64,000 bases of DNA, taken from contig NZ_LT629757.1 in assembly GCF_900104965.1 (NCBI RefSeq), positions 496,001 to 560,000 on the forward strand. Direction: 5' to 3'. Under the pieces are notes generated by a model. That model ran no database searches. It was not told the origin of the DNA and saw only the letters and a list, made by a program, of their open reading frames with translations. A program made the translations under genes and the position numbers. Positions 25,201-32,899 of the stretch are shown piece by piece. How positions within the stretch are numbered: position 1 is the first letter of the stretch; every line of letters begins with the position of its first letter. Source of the stretch: Nocardioides scoriae (lineage in GTDB: Bacteria > Actinomycetota > Actinomycetes > Propionibacteriales > Nocardioidaceae).

Positions 25201-26082
25201 ATGACCGAGCCCGCGCCGACCCTCGGGGAGGTGGCCGCGCAGCTCGACGCGTGGTACCCGCCCCACCACGCCGACTCCTGGGACGCCGTCGGCCTGGTCT
25301 GCGGCGACCCCGCCGAGCCGGTGCGGCGCGTGCTGCTGGCCGTCGACCCCGTGCTGGCCGTCGCCGAGGAGGCGGTCGCCCGCGACGTCCAGCTGGTGCT
25401 GACCCACCACCCGCTGCTGCTCTCGGGCGTCCACGGCGTCGCCGCGACCGACCCCAAGGGCCGCGTCGTGCACCGGCTGGTGCGCGCCGGCTGCGGGCTG
25501 ATGGCCGCGCACACCAACGCCGACTCCCCGGTGGGCGGCGTGTCGGAGTCGCTGGCGTTGGCGATCGGGCTGACCGACGTACGCCCCCTGGAGGCGGAGC
25601 CGGACGACCCCACCCGGGGGTCGGGACGTCTCGGGCGGCTGCCGGAGCCGGTGTCGCTGCGGGCCTTCGCCGAGCACGTGGCGCGGGTGCTGCCCGCGAC
25701 CGCCCACGGCGTCCGGGTGGCCGGCGACCCGGACCGGGTGGTGAGCCGGGTGGGGCTGTGCGGCGGGGCCGGGGACTTCCTGCTCGACCGGGCCCGCGAG
25801 GAGGGCGTCGACGTCTACCTGACCTCCGACCTGCGCCACCACCCCGCCTCCGAGCTGCGCGAGCACGACGCTCCTGGAGGGGCGGGTGCCCCGGCGCTGG
25901 TCGACGTGGCGCACTGGGCGGCCGAGAGCACCTGGCTGCCGGTCATCCGGGAGCGGCTGCTGGAGCGGTGGGGGGATACGGTGGAGGTCCTTCTCAGCGA
26001 GGTGCGCACCGACCCGTGGACCTTCCGGGCCGCCGAGCCCGCTGACGAACCGATCGTCGACCCCCAGGAGACCCACCGGTGA
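25201..26082 (+). CDS. Nif3-like dinuclear metal centre protein
   Basis: The 293-residue protein has the family metal ligands in LTHHPLLLSG, AHTNADSP and DVAHWAAEST, plus DSWDAVGLVCGDP at the N-terminus. Family members form a toroidal hexamer with a di-metal centre; a GTP cyclohydrolase or hydrolase role has been discussed but is not established. In M. tuberculosis its equivalent lies beside the same two downstream genes. The TGA overlaps the next GTG. Confidence 0.93.
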   Translation: MTEPAPTLGEVAAQLDAWYPPHHADSWDAVGLVCGDPAEPVRRVLLAVDPVLAVAEEAVARDVQLVLTHHPLLLSGVHGVAATDPKGRVVHRLVRAGCGLMAAHTNADSPVGGVSESLALAIGLTDVRPLEAEPDDPTRGSGRLGRLPEPVSLRAFAEHVARVLPATAHGVRVAGDPDRVVSRVGLCGGAGDFLLDRAREEGVDVYLTSDLRHHPASELREHDAPGGAGAPALVDVAHWAAESTWLPVIRERLLERWGDTVEVLLSEVRTDPWTFRAAEPADEPIVDPQETHR

Positions 26083-26852
26083 GAGCCGACCCGTCCGTCC
26101 AGCTCCGGCTGCTCGACGTCCAGGAGCTCGACTCCCGGGCCGACACGCTGCGCCACCGGATCGGCTCGGTGCCCGAGGCCCAGCAGCTGCGGGAGTTGGC
26201 CGCCCAGCGCACCCAGCTGAGCAACGAGGTGCGCGACCTGCGCATCGAGGTCGCCGACCTCACCCGCGAGCAGAAGCAGGCCGACCGCGACGTCGAGCAG
26301 GTCAAGACCCGCCGGACCCGCGACCAGGGCATGGTCGACGCCGGCCAGATCAAGGACCCCAAGGCCCTGGAGCGGATGCTCGGCGAGCTGCAGTCGCTCC
26401 ACCGCCGCATCGGCGACCTCGAGGACGTCGAGCTCGAGGTCATGGAGCGGCTCGAGACCGCCGAGACGGCGCTGACCGAGCGGGAGGCGCAGCTGGCCAG
26501 CCTCGAGGCGCACGGCGAGGACCTCCGGACCACCGTCATGACGACCACCTCCGACCTTGACGTCCAGCTCGCCGCGGTCGTGCGCGACCGCGAGGCGGCG
26601 GCCGAGGGCCTGCCCGAGGACCTGGTCGCACTCTACGAGAAGCTGCGCGCCAACAAGGGCGGCGTCGGTGCCGCCCCGCTGCGCCGCCGCGAGTGCGGTG
26701 GTTGCCGGCTCACCCTCAACGCCTCGGACCTCGGCGTCATCGCCCGGACGCCGCCCGACACGGTGGTTCGCTGCGAGGAGTGCGACCGGATCCTGGTGCG
26801 CACCCCCGAGTCCGGCCTGGCCCAGCCCGGGTCCGGCGACACCGGCCGGTGA
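26079..26852 (+). CDS. Coiled-coil C4 zinc-ribbon protein (Rv2229c-like)
   Basis: The 257-residue protein is mostly an antiparallel coiled coil (residues about 10-190, for example EVADLTREQKQADRDVEQVK). A C-terminal zinc ribbon follows: ECGGC...CEECDRI. The family is widespread in bacteria and poorly characterised; an RNA- or nucleotide-binding role has been suggested. It overlaps the genes on both sides by 4 nt, so the three proteins are made together. Confidence 0.88.
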   Translation: MRADPSVQLRLLDVQELDSRADTLRHRIGSVPEAQQLRELAAQRTQLSNEVRDLRIEVADLTREQKQADRDVEQVKTRRTRDQGMVDAGQIKDPKALERMLGELQSLHRRIGDLEDVELEVMERLETAETALTEREAQLASLEAHGEDLRTTVMTTTSDLDVQLAAVVRDREAAAEGLPEDLVALYEKLRANKGGVGAAPLRRRECGGCRLTLNASDLGVIARTPPDTVVRCEECDRILVRTPESGLAQPGSGDTGR

Positions 26853-27547
26853 CCTCCCAGCCCGCCCGGCCCGCGCCCTCGCGCGGGTGGGGCCCCGGCG
26901 GCGAGCCGCCGACCACCCTGGTCCTGGTGCGGCACGGCGTCACCGACCACACCCTCGGCAAGCTGTTCTCCGGCGGTCTGGCCAGCAGCAACCCGCCGCT
27001 CAACGACACCGGCCGCGCGCAGGCCCGGGCCACGGGGGAGTGGCTGGCGCCGCTCAAGGACGACCTCGACGCGCTGGTGGCCAGCCCGGTGCGCCGCACG
27101 CACGAGACGGCGGAGATCCTCGCCGAGCACCTCGGGCACGACGTCGACATCGAGCCCGGCATCGCCGAGATGGAGTTCGGCAGCTGGGACGGCCTCAGCT
27201 TCGCCGACGTGCGCGAGCGCTTCCCCGACGACCTGACCGCCTGGCTCGGCGATCTCGATTCCGCCCCCCACGGCGGCGAGTCGATGCGCCAGGTGCAGCA
27301 GCGGGTGCTCGAGGGCCGCGACCGGCTGCTGGCGGCGTACGCCGGGCGCACGGTGGTCGCCGTCAGCCACGTGACCCCCATCAAGGTGATCGTCGCCGAC
27401 GCCCTCGGCGCCTCGCTCGAGGCCGTCTACAAGATGGAGCTCGGCCCGGCCTCGGTCACGGTGGTCTCCTACTTCACCGGCCCCGACGGCACCCCCGCCG
27501 CCAACCTGCGCCTCTTCAACGGCCGCCCCACCCACGTCTTCGGCTGA
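26849..27547 (+). CDS. Histidine phosphatase (phosphoglycerate mutase superfamily)
   Basis: The 232-residue protein has the phospho-His motif VLVRHGVTDHT near residue 30, an Arg in ASPVRRTHETA, the acid in EMEFGSWDG and the second His in AVSHVTPIK. The order Nif3, zinc ribbon, phosphatase matches mycobacteria. There the last protein (Rv2228c) carries an RNase HI domain fused in front. Here that domain is absent and the N-terminus is a short Pro-rich segment. The substrate could be alpha-ribazole phosphate or a sugar phosphate. Confidence 0.9.
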   Translation: MTSQPARPAPSRGWGPGGEPPTTLVLVRHGVTDHTLGKLFSGGLASSNPPLNDTGRAQARATGEWLAPLKDDLDALVASPVRRTHETAEILAEHLGHDVDIEPGIAEMEFGSWDGLSFADVRERFPDDLTAWLGDLDSAPHGGESMRQVQQRVLEGRDRLLAAYAGRTVVAVSHVTPIKVIVADALGASLEAVYKMELGPASVTVVSYFTGPDGTPAANLRLFNGRPTHVFG

Positions 27548-27551
27548 CCCC

Positions 27552-27690
27552 CGAGCGGGCGGTTGCGGCACGGCGTAGGACGGCGAGCGGGCGTTTGCGG
27601 CACGCCGTACGACGGCGAACGGGCGGTTGCAGCACGGCGTACGACGGCGAGCGGGCGTTTGCAGCACGGCCGGGAACGCCGAGCGGGCGA
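27552..27690. repeat. 32-bp tandem repeat array, left copy
   Basis: Four head-to-tail 32-bp units begin at 27552, 27584, 27616 and 27648, plus a partial fifth. Each starts CGAGCGGGCG or CGAACGGGCG and units 1-3 end near GTACGACGG or GTAGGACGG. There are no spacers, so this is not a CRISPR. Confidence 0.85.
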
Positions 27691-28030
27691 TCCCGGTCCG
27701 CCCGAGGCGTCCTCAGCCGTCGTCCCCCGACCGGGAGGGTGACGCGTCGACGGCGACGGACCAGCTGGCCGGCCTCGGTGCGCACCACCAGGTCGGACGG
27801 CCGGTCCCCCGTCGTGGCCCGGCCCGCGCCCAGGATGACCACGCCGCAGGGGTGCGTGGTCCCCGTGCAGGGCACGCTCCCGGTGCCACGCCGCAGCGAC
27901 ACCTCGAGTCGCCCCGAGCCGACGCAGTCCATCCGGATCAGGACGTCGCGGGTCCCTCCGGGATCGTGACGGTCGTGCGCCCCCGCGACCGGTCTGGCGG
28001 TAGGTCTCGTAGGCCCCGCTGACGATCGGC
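27690..28030 (-). pseudogene. Frameshifted gene remnant between the arrays
   Basis: Three minus-strand frames give protein-like text in order: PIVSGAYETYRQTG, then RTTVTIPEG, then TRDVLIRMDCVGSGRLEVSL running on to HPCGVVILGAG and VTLPVGG. One added G in each of two G-runs (near 27979 and 27958) would join them. There is no start codon context; the N-terminus ends at the right array and the C-terminus runs into the left array. Sequence errors in G-runs could mimic this. The parent function is unknown. Confidence 0.35.
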
Positions 28031-28158
28031 CCCGGCGTACGACGATCGCCCGCTCGGCGCTCCCCGGCGTACGACAACCGCCCGCTCGGCGCTCCCCGGC
28101 GTACGACGATCGCCCGCTCGGCGGTCCCCGGCGTACGACGATCGCCCGCTCGGCGCTC
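28031..28158. repeat. 32-bp tandem repeat array, right inverted copy
   Basis: Four contiguous units start at 28031, 28063, 28095 and 28127. Each reads CCCGGCGTACGAC, then GATCG or AACCG, then CCCGCTCGGCG. Read on the minus strand they align with the left array at the same 32-bp period, sharing CGAGCGGGCG. The last unit abuts and slightly overlaps the yaaA stop codon. Confidence 0.85.
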
Positions 28159-28936
28159 AGACCTCGGTGACGACGACGTCGAGGCGGGTGCCGTGGCGGT
28201 CGGGGGCGGCGACCTCGACGGTCCAGCCGAGGCGCTCGAGGTCGCGGGCGAGGGCGGCGGGTGTGCGGGGGTGGGCGCCGTCCTCGAGCAGGGCGCGGAC
28301 CAGGCGGCCCTTGGTGGCCTTGTTGAAGTGGCTGACGACCGAGCGCCTGCCCTGCGACTCGTGGAGCACGCGGACGGTGGCGACGCGGTCGGCGAGGTCG
28401 GGCTCGGGCTTCCAGAACGCGGCGTAGGTGCCCGAGCGCAGGTCGACGACCAGCCCGCTGCCCGCGGCCTCGCGGGCCACGGGGTCGAGCACGCCGCGCC
28501 AGTGGGCGGCGACGGGGCCGAGGTCGGGCAGGCGCACGGTCCCCGAGAGGCGGTACGACGGGACGCGGTCGCCCGGTCGCAGCAGGCCGAACAGCGACGA
28601 GGTCACCACCACCTGGCGGGTGGCGCGGCGACGGGCGGCAGCGTCGAGGCCGGCGAGGTCGAGGTGGTCGTAGAGCACGCCGGTGTAGATCGCGTCGGCC
28701 CGGGCGGTGGGGGCGGTCTCGAGCGAGGCGTTGCGGCGCACGTCGTCGGCTTGGGTCGGGCCCAGGCCCAGCACCTCGGCCGCCCGGTCGGGGTCTCCCT
28801 GGCACAGCCGGGCGAGCGCGGCGAGCACCTCGGACCGCGCCGGGGCGAGCGCCGGGAACGACAGCGTCGCGAGGTCGAGGGGGCGACCCCGTCGGGGGAC
28901 GGCCTTGCCCTCGGAGGGCGGCAGCAGCACGAGCAC
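28157..28936 (-). CDS. yaaA: YaaA family peroxide stress protein
   Basis: The 259-residue protein begins MLVLLPPSEGKAV, the family signature. It also has YTGVLYDHLDL, SSLFGLLRPGDRVPSYRL and VVSHFNKATKGRLVRALLE. YaaA binds DNA and limits free iron damage during peroxide stress in E. coli; that role here is by homology. The GTG start has TACCCT 6 nt upstream. Its 3' end lies within the last 32-bp repeat unit. Confidence 0.92.
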   Translation of the reverse strand: MLVLLPPSEGKAVPRRGRPLDLATLSFPALAPARSEVLAALARLCQGDPDRAAEVLGLGPTQADDVRRNASLETAPTARADAIYTGVLYDHLDLAGLDAAARRRATRQVVVTSSLFGLLRPGDRVPSYRLSGTVRLPDLGPVAAHWRGVLDPVAREAAGSGLVVDLRSGTYAAFWKPEPDLADRVATVRVLHESQGRRSVVSHFNKATKGRLVRALLEDGAHPRTPAALARDLERLGWTVEVAAPDRHGTRLDVVVTEV

Positions 28937-28942
28937 GGCGCC

Positions 28943-28948
28943 AGGGTA
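28943..28948 (-). promoter_or_regulatory. -10 box of yaaA
   Basis: TACCCT on the minus strand, 6 nt before the GTG. Confidence 0.45.
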
Positions 28949-29054
28949 GGCGGCGCCCCGTCGGGGCGTAGCGTGCGGTCGACGGACGGCGTCGCGCCGG
29001 ACGACCGGCAGTCATCGACCCCGGCCCGCGTCGGGCCGGCGGAGGGGGAGCAGC

Positions 29055-30497
29055 GTGGGCACTCGGGTGATCCGGGCCAGGGCCGCGGAGCAGGGCGTGG
29101 CGCACGAGGAGCTGGCGCGCGGACTGGAGACGATCCGCGTCGAGCAGCAGCTGCCCGACGGGTTCTCCCCGGAGGTGCAGCAGGCGGCCGAGCGGGACGC
29201 CGCGGCGCCCCGGCTGCCCGACGCCGACCGCACCGACCTGCCGTTCGTCACGATCGACCCTCCCGGCGCGCGCGACCTCGACCAGGCGATGCACCTCGAG
29301 CGCGACGGCGACGGCTTCGTGGTGCACTACGCGATCGCCGACGTGGTGGCCTTCGTCGCCCCGGGCGACCCGGTCGACGTCGAGGCCCACCAGCGGGGCG
29401 AGTCGCTCTACGGCGCCGACCGCAAGATCCCGCTGCACCCGCCCGTGCTCAGCGAGGGTGCGGCCTCGCTGCTGCCCGACCAGGTGCGCCCGGCGTTCGT
29501 GTGGACGGTCCGCCTCGACGCCGAGGGCCGCACGACCGCGGCCCACGTGGAGCGTGCGCGGGTCCGCTCGACCGCGCAGCTCGACTACGCGTCGGTGCAG
29601 CCGCAGGTCGAGGGGGCCGACCCCGGCAGCACCCTGGCGCTGCTGCGCACCGTGGGCGAGCTGCGGCTCGCCCAGGAGGCGGCCCGCGGCGGGATCTCGC
29701 TGCCGATGCCGTCGCAGGAGCTGGAGGAGCGCGACGGCCGCTGGCACCTGGAGTACCGCGAGATGCTGCCCGTCGAGAGCTGGAACGCGCAGGTCTCGCT
29801 GCTCACCGGCTTCGCGGCCGCCGAGAAGATGCTGGCGGGGAGGATCGGCGTGCTGCGCACGCTGCCGCCCGCGCCCGACGACGCGGTGCGGCGGCTGCGG
29901 CGCACGGCGCGCGCCCTGGGCATCGAGTGGCCGGCGGGGCTGTCCCACCCCGACCTCGTGCGCTCGCTCGACCCGACCGTGCCCGCCCACGCCGCGATGG
30001 TGGTGGCCGCGACGACGCTGCTCCGCGGGGCGGGGTACGCCGTGTTCGACGGCACGGTGCCGGAGCAGAGCCAGCACGCGGCGCTGGCGTCGTCGTACGC
30101 CCACGTGACGGCGCCGCTGCGGCGCCTCGTCGACCGCTACGGCCTCGAGGTCTGCGCGGCGCTGGACGCGGGCACCGCGGTGCCGGCCTGGGTCCGCGAG
30201 GGGCTGCCCCGGCTGCCGGAGCTGATGCGCGACTCGGGTCGGCGGGCGGGTGCCTACGAGCGCGCGCTCCTCGACCTGGCCGAGGCGCTGGCGCTGGCGG
30301 ACCGGGTCGGGGAGCAGTTCGACGCCGTGGTGCTCGAGGCCTCCGAGGACAACCCCCGCAAGGGCACCGTGATGCTGCGCGACCCGGCGGTCGAGGCCCG
30401 GGTGGGCTCCCAGGCCCCGCTGCCGGTGGGCGACGAGGTGCGGGTGCGGCTGACCCAGGCGGACCCGGCGACCCGCAAGGTCGCCTTCGAGGTCTAG
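29055..30497 (+). CDS. RNB-domain ribonuclease (RNase II/R-like)
   Basis: The 480-residue protein is a short RNase II-like exonuclease. The catalytic RNB domain starts at DLPFVTIDPPGARDLDQAMH, whose Asp residues bind Mg2+. Other RNB features are GESLYGADRKIPLHP, SLLPDQVRPAFVW and SYAHVTAPLRRLVDRY. N-terminal cold-shock domains and a full C-terminal S1 domain are absent; only a short beta tail remains. It should degrade RNA 3' to 5'. GGAGGGGGAG precedes GTG 29055. Its TAG overlaps the stop codon of the convergent kinase in CTAG. Confidence 0.9.
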   Translation: MGTRVIRARAAEQGVAHEELARGLETIRVEQQLPDGFSPEVQQAAERDAAAPRLPDADRTDLPFVTIDPPGARDLDQAMHLERDGDGFVVHYAIADVVAFVAPGDPVDVEAHQRGESLYGADRKIPLHPPVLSEGAASLLPDQVRPAFVWTVRLDAEGRTTAAHVERARVRSTAQLDYASVQPQVEGADPGSTLALLRTVGELRLAQEAARGGISLPMPSQELEERDGRWHLEYREMLPVESWNAQVSLLTGFAAAEKMLAGRIGVLRTLPPAPDDAVRRLRRTARALGIEWPAGLSHPDLVRSLDPTVPAHAAMVVAATTLLRGAGYAVFDGTVPEQSQHAALASSYAHVTAPLRRLVDRYGLEVCAALDAGTAVPAWVREGLPRLPELMRDSGRRAGAYERALLDLAEALALADRVGEQFDAVVLEASEDNPRKGTVMLRDPAVEARVGSQAPLPVGDEVRVRLTQADPATRKVAFEV

Positions 30498-32344
30498 GCG
30501 GGCTGCGCCGGGAGCTCGAGCGGGAGCGGCGCGTCGGCCGCGCGCGCGGAGCTGTGCGGCGGCGCACCGGGCAGCCGGATGGTGAAGGTGCTGCCGCGGC
30601 CCAGCTCGGAGGTGACGGCGATGCTGCCGTGGTGGCGCTCGACGATCCGCTTCACGATGGCCAGGCCCAGGCCGGTGCCGGGCTGCTCGACGGCCTCGGG
30701 GTTGGTGGAGCGGAAGAACTCCGTGAACAGCCGCTCCTGGTCCTCCGCGGAGATGCCGAGCCCCTCGTCGTGCACCACCACCACGACCTCGTCGGTGCCG
30801 TCGTCGGCGTAGGTCAGGCGCACGTCGACCGCGCGACCGCTGGGGGTGTACTTCACGGCGTTGCTGACCAGGTTGTGCATCACCGTCGCCAGCTCGTCGT
30901 GCTCGCCCAGGGCCACGACGGGACGCTCGGGGGCCTGGAGGTCGACGTGCAGCCTCTTGGTGCGGATCGCCAGGGCCGACATCGCCAGGGCGTCCTCGAC
31001 CAGCTCGTCGACGGCGACGGGGCCGGGGTCCAGCGGGGCGGCGCTCTCGCCCACCTGCCGCAGCAGCAGCAGGTCCTCGATGACGCGCGACATCCGCTGC
31101 GAGGCGCGGCCGATCGCGGTGAGCGAGGCGTGGGCCTCGTCGCCGATCTCGACCTCCCCGGTCTGGAGCATCTCGAGGTGGCCGCGCACGGTGGTCAGCG
31201 GGCTCTTGAGCTCGTGGGAGACCGTGGCGATGAGCTGGCTCTTGTAGGTGTCGAGCGCCTGCAGCTCCGCCACCAGGGCGTGCTCGCGCTCGAAGGTGCG
31301 GGCGTTGAGGGTGGCGCGACCGAGGTCGTGGCCGATGTCCAGCAGGGCGGCGCACTCCACGGCGCTCCAGACCCGACGGGCGTCGGATCGCATCAGCACC
31401 AGGCTGCCCAGGCACTCGGGCCCCGCGCCGAGCGGCACGAAGACCAGCGAGGCCATGTCGATGCCGGCGAGCAGGGTGAGCACGTGCTCGAGGTGCTCGG
31501 GGTCCATGTGCGGGGGCCGGGGCAGGTGGGCCCCCACCGTCATCACCGACTGCTGGCGCCAGCAGAACCGCGCGGCCTCCTGGGCGAAGGCCACGATCGC
31601 GGGCGGCAGGGCGGTGGTGAGGTCGTCGGGCAGGAACTCCCCACCGGCGCGACCGTCCTCGACGATGGCCTTGATCCACACCTGCTGGGCGTCGAAGCCG
31701 TCGAGCAGGGTGCGCTTGCTCTCCTGGATCAGGCCCTCGAGGCTGAGCTGGGCGCTGGTGGTGCGCACGATCTCCTTGACCGTGTCGGCCATCGCGACCT
31801 GCTCGAGGAAGGTCTCGCGCTCGACGGCCGACAGCACGGCGCGGCTGGCCAGCCCGGCGAAGCGCTCCAGCGTGCGGCGACGCACGGCGTCCGGCCGGCG
31901 GCCGTCGACCGGCTCGTCGAAGGCGAGGGTGCCGCGCAGGACGCCCTGGTCGTCGTACAGCGGGGCGACGAGCATGTCGAGCGGGTGCCAGGCGTCGGGG
32001 GCGTCGCTGACCACCACGTCGGGCACCACCCAGCCGCCCTCGTCGGGGCTGGAGCCGCGCTCGTGGGGGACGAACTGCAGCCCGCCCCAGTCGTCGGCCA
32101 GCAGCAGCTCGTCGGTCATCAGCTGCACCGGGATCCGGGTGCCGATCTCCTCGGGCATCCCCGTGTCGACGACGAGGACGAGGTGGTCCCCGCGGCGGAT
32201 CCGGATGGCGGCGACCGCGAACCCGGCGACAGCGACGACCCCGTCCGCGATCAGCTGGAGGTTCTCCAGCAGCGCGTCCGGGCCCAGCAGCTCCGCGGTC
32301 ACCGCAGCAGTGCCGTGCGCCGTGGCGAAGTCGGTCGTCGTCAT
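30494..32344 (-). CDS. Sensor histidine kinase with GAF-like domains
   Basis: The 616-residue cytosolic kinase has two N-terminal regions that look like GAF domains (about 20-180 and 190-360). HisKA follows with the phospho-acceptor in TVSHELKSPLTTVRGH, then HATPase with NLVSNAVKY, DEGLGIS and GTGLGLAIV. No membrane segment is seen, so it probably senses a soluble signal. No response regulator is adjacent. ATG 32344 was chosen over TTG 32353 because AGGGGG is well placed for it. The start is close to the divergent rnpB. Confidence 0.9.
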   Translation of the reverse strand: MTTTDFATAHGTAAVTAELLGPDALLENLQLIADGVVAVAGFAVAAIRIRRGDHLVLVVDTGMPEEIGTRIPVQLMTDELLLADDWGGLQFVPHERGSSPDEGGWVVPDVVVSDAPDAWHPLDMLVAPLYDDQGVLRGTLAFDEPVDGRRPDAVRRRTLERFAGLASRAVLSAVERETFLEQVAMADTVKEIVRTTSAQLSLEGLIQESKRTLLDGFDAQQVWIKAIVEDGRAGGEFLPDDLTTALPPAIVAFAQEAARFCWRQQSVMTVGAHLPRPPHMDPEHLEHVLTLLAGIDMASLVFVPLGAGPECLGSLVLMRSDARRVWSAVECAALLDIGHDLGRATLNARTFEREHALVAELQALDTYKSQLIATVSHELKSPLTTVRGHLEMLQTGEVEIGDEAHASLTAIGRASQRMSRVIEDLLLLRQVGESAAPLDPGPVAVDELVEDALAMSALAIRTKRLHVDLQAPERPVVALGEHDELATVMHNLVSNAVKYTPSGRAVDVRLTYADDGTDEVVVVVHDEGLGISAEDQERLFTEFFRSTNPEAVEQPGTGLGLAIVKRIVERHHGSIAVTSELGRGSTFTIRLPGAPPHSSARAADAPLPLELPAQPA

Positions 32345-32365
32345 CGTGGTCAACCCCCTGTGACG

Positions 32366-32371
32366 ATGGTA
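32366..32371 (-). promoter_or_regulatory. Possible -10 box of the GAF kinase gene
   Basis: TACCAT on the minus strand, 21 nt before ATG 32344, leaves a leader containing the AGGGGG ribosome binding site. Confidence 0.35.
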
Positions 32372-32399
32372 GGGCGCCCGGGTTCCACAGGTTGTTTAA

Positions 32400-32420
32400 A
32401 TCTGTGCAAAAGGTACAGAT
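32400..32420. promoter_or_regulatory. Operator-like inverted repeat upstream of rnpB and the kinase
   Basis: ATCTGT (32400-32405) and ACAGAT (32415-32420) are exact complements separated by 9 nt, in a notably AT-rich stretch between two divergent transcripts. The shape is that of a dimeric regulator site; the regulator is unknown. Confidence 0.4.
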
Positions 32421-32436
32421 GTGAACTGATTGGCGC

Positions 32437-32469
32437 TTGTCCGCCACGTCCCTCCCCGTGGCCTATCCT
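32437..32469 (+). promoter_or_regulatory. rnpB promoter
   Basis: TATCCT at 32464-32469 is 6 nt before the first paired base of the RNA. TTGTCC at 32437-32442 is a candidate -35, though its 21-nt spacing is long. Confidence 0.5.
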
Positions 32470-32475
32470 GGCTCC

Positions 32476-32869
32476 GCGGACGGGCTGGCCGGGCGACCGC
32501 GTCGGGCGGGGGAGACCCCGTGCGTCGAGGAAGGTCCGGGCTCCACAGGACGAGGTGGTGGGTAACGCCCACCCGGGGCGACCCGCGGGACAGTGCCACA
32601 GAGAACAGACCGCCACTCCCGGCTCGCCGGGAGCGGCAAGGGTGAAACGGTGGTGCAAGAGACCACCAGCGCGGCGGGCGACCGTCGCGGCTCGGTAAAC
32701 CCCACCTGGAGCAAGACCGAACAGCGAGCGTTCGAGGGCGGTCCGTCCGAGCTCGCGGGTAGGTCGCTGGAGGGTGTCGGCAACGGCACCCCGAGATGGA
32801 TGGTCGCCAACCGGGCGTCCGCGAGGACACCCGGCGAACAGAACCCGGCCTACGAGCCAGCCCGTCCGC
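32476..32869 (+). ncRNA. rnpB: RNase P RNA component (rnpB)
   Basis: The RNA (about 394 nt) is the catalytic subunit that matures tRNA 5' ends. Helix P1 is perfect over 14 bp (32476-32489 with 32856-32869). Conserved core blocks appear in order: GAGGAAGGTCCGGGCTCCAC, ACAGTGCCACAGAGAACAGA, GGTGAAACGGTGGTGCAAGA, GGTAAACCCCACC and GGAGCAAGACCGAACAG-like sequence. It is of the bacterial A type found in actinobacteria. Exact ends are inferred from P1. It is convergent with the catalase-like gene, 30 nt away. Confidence 0.95.
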
Positions 32870-32899
32870 ACCCCGGGTCCCGGTCGCCCGGGAGCACCC

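Larger units (their letters stand above)
27548..28156. other. 609-bp gap: inverted repeat arrays around a decayed frame
   Basis: No intact gene is visible. The gap consists of a direct array (27552-27690), a coding-like remnant (27690-28030) and a second array in the opposite orientation (28031-28158) that reaches the stop codon of yaaA. Confidence 0.8.

Noticed and set aside
27552-28158. Possible CRISPR array
   Set aside because: Units are contiguous 32-bp tandem copies without variable spacers, and no cas gene is in the window.
27516-32447. About 1640-codon minus-strand frame
   Set aside because: It overlaps several confident genes in the wrong frame. Only its last part (27690-28030) looks protein-like and was kept as a remnant.
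28193-32698. About 1500-codon plus-strand frame
   Set aside because: It crosses yaaA, the RNB gene, the histidine kinase and rnpB in a shadow frame and has no recognisable domain.
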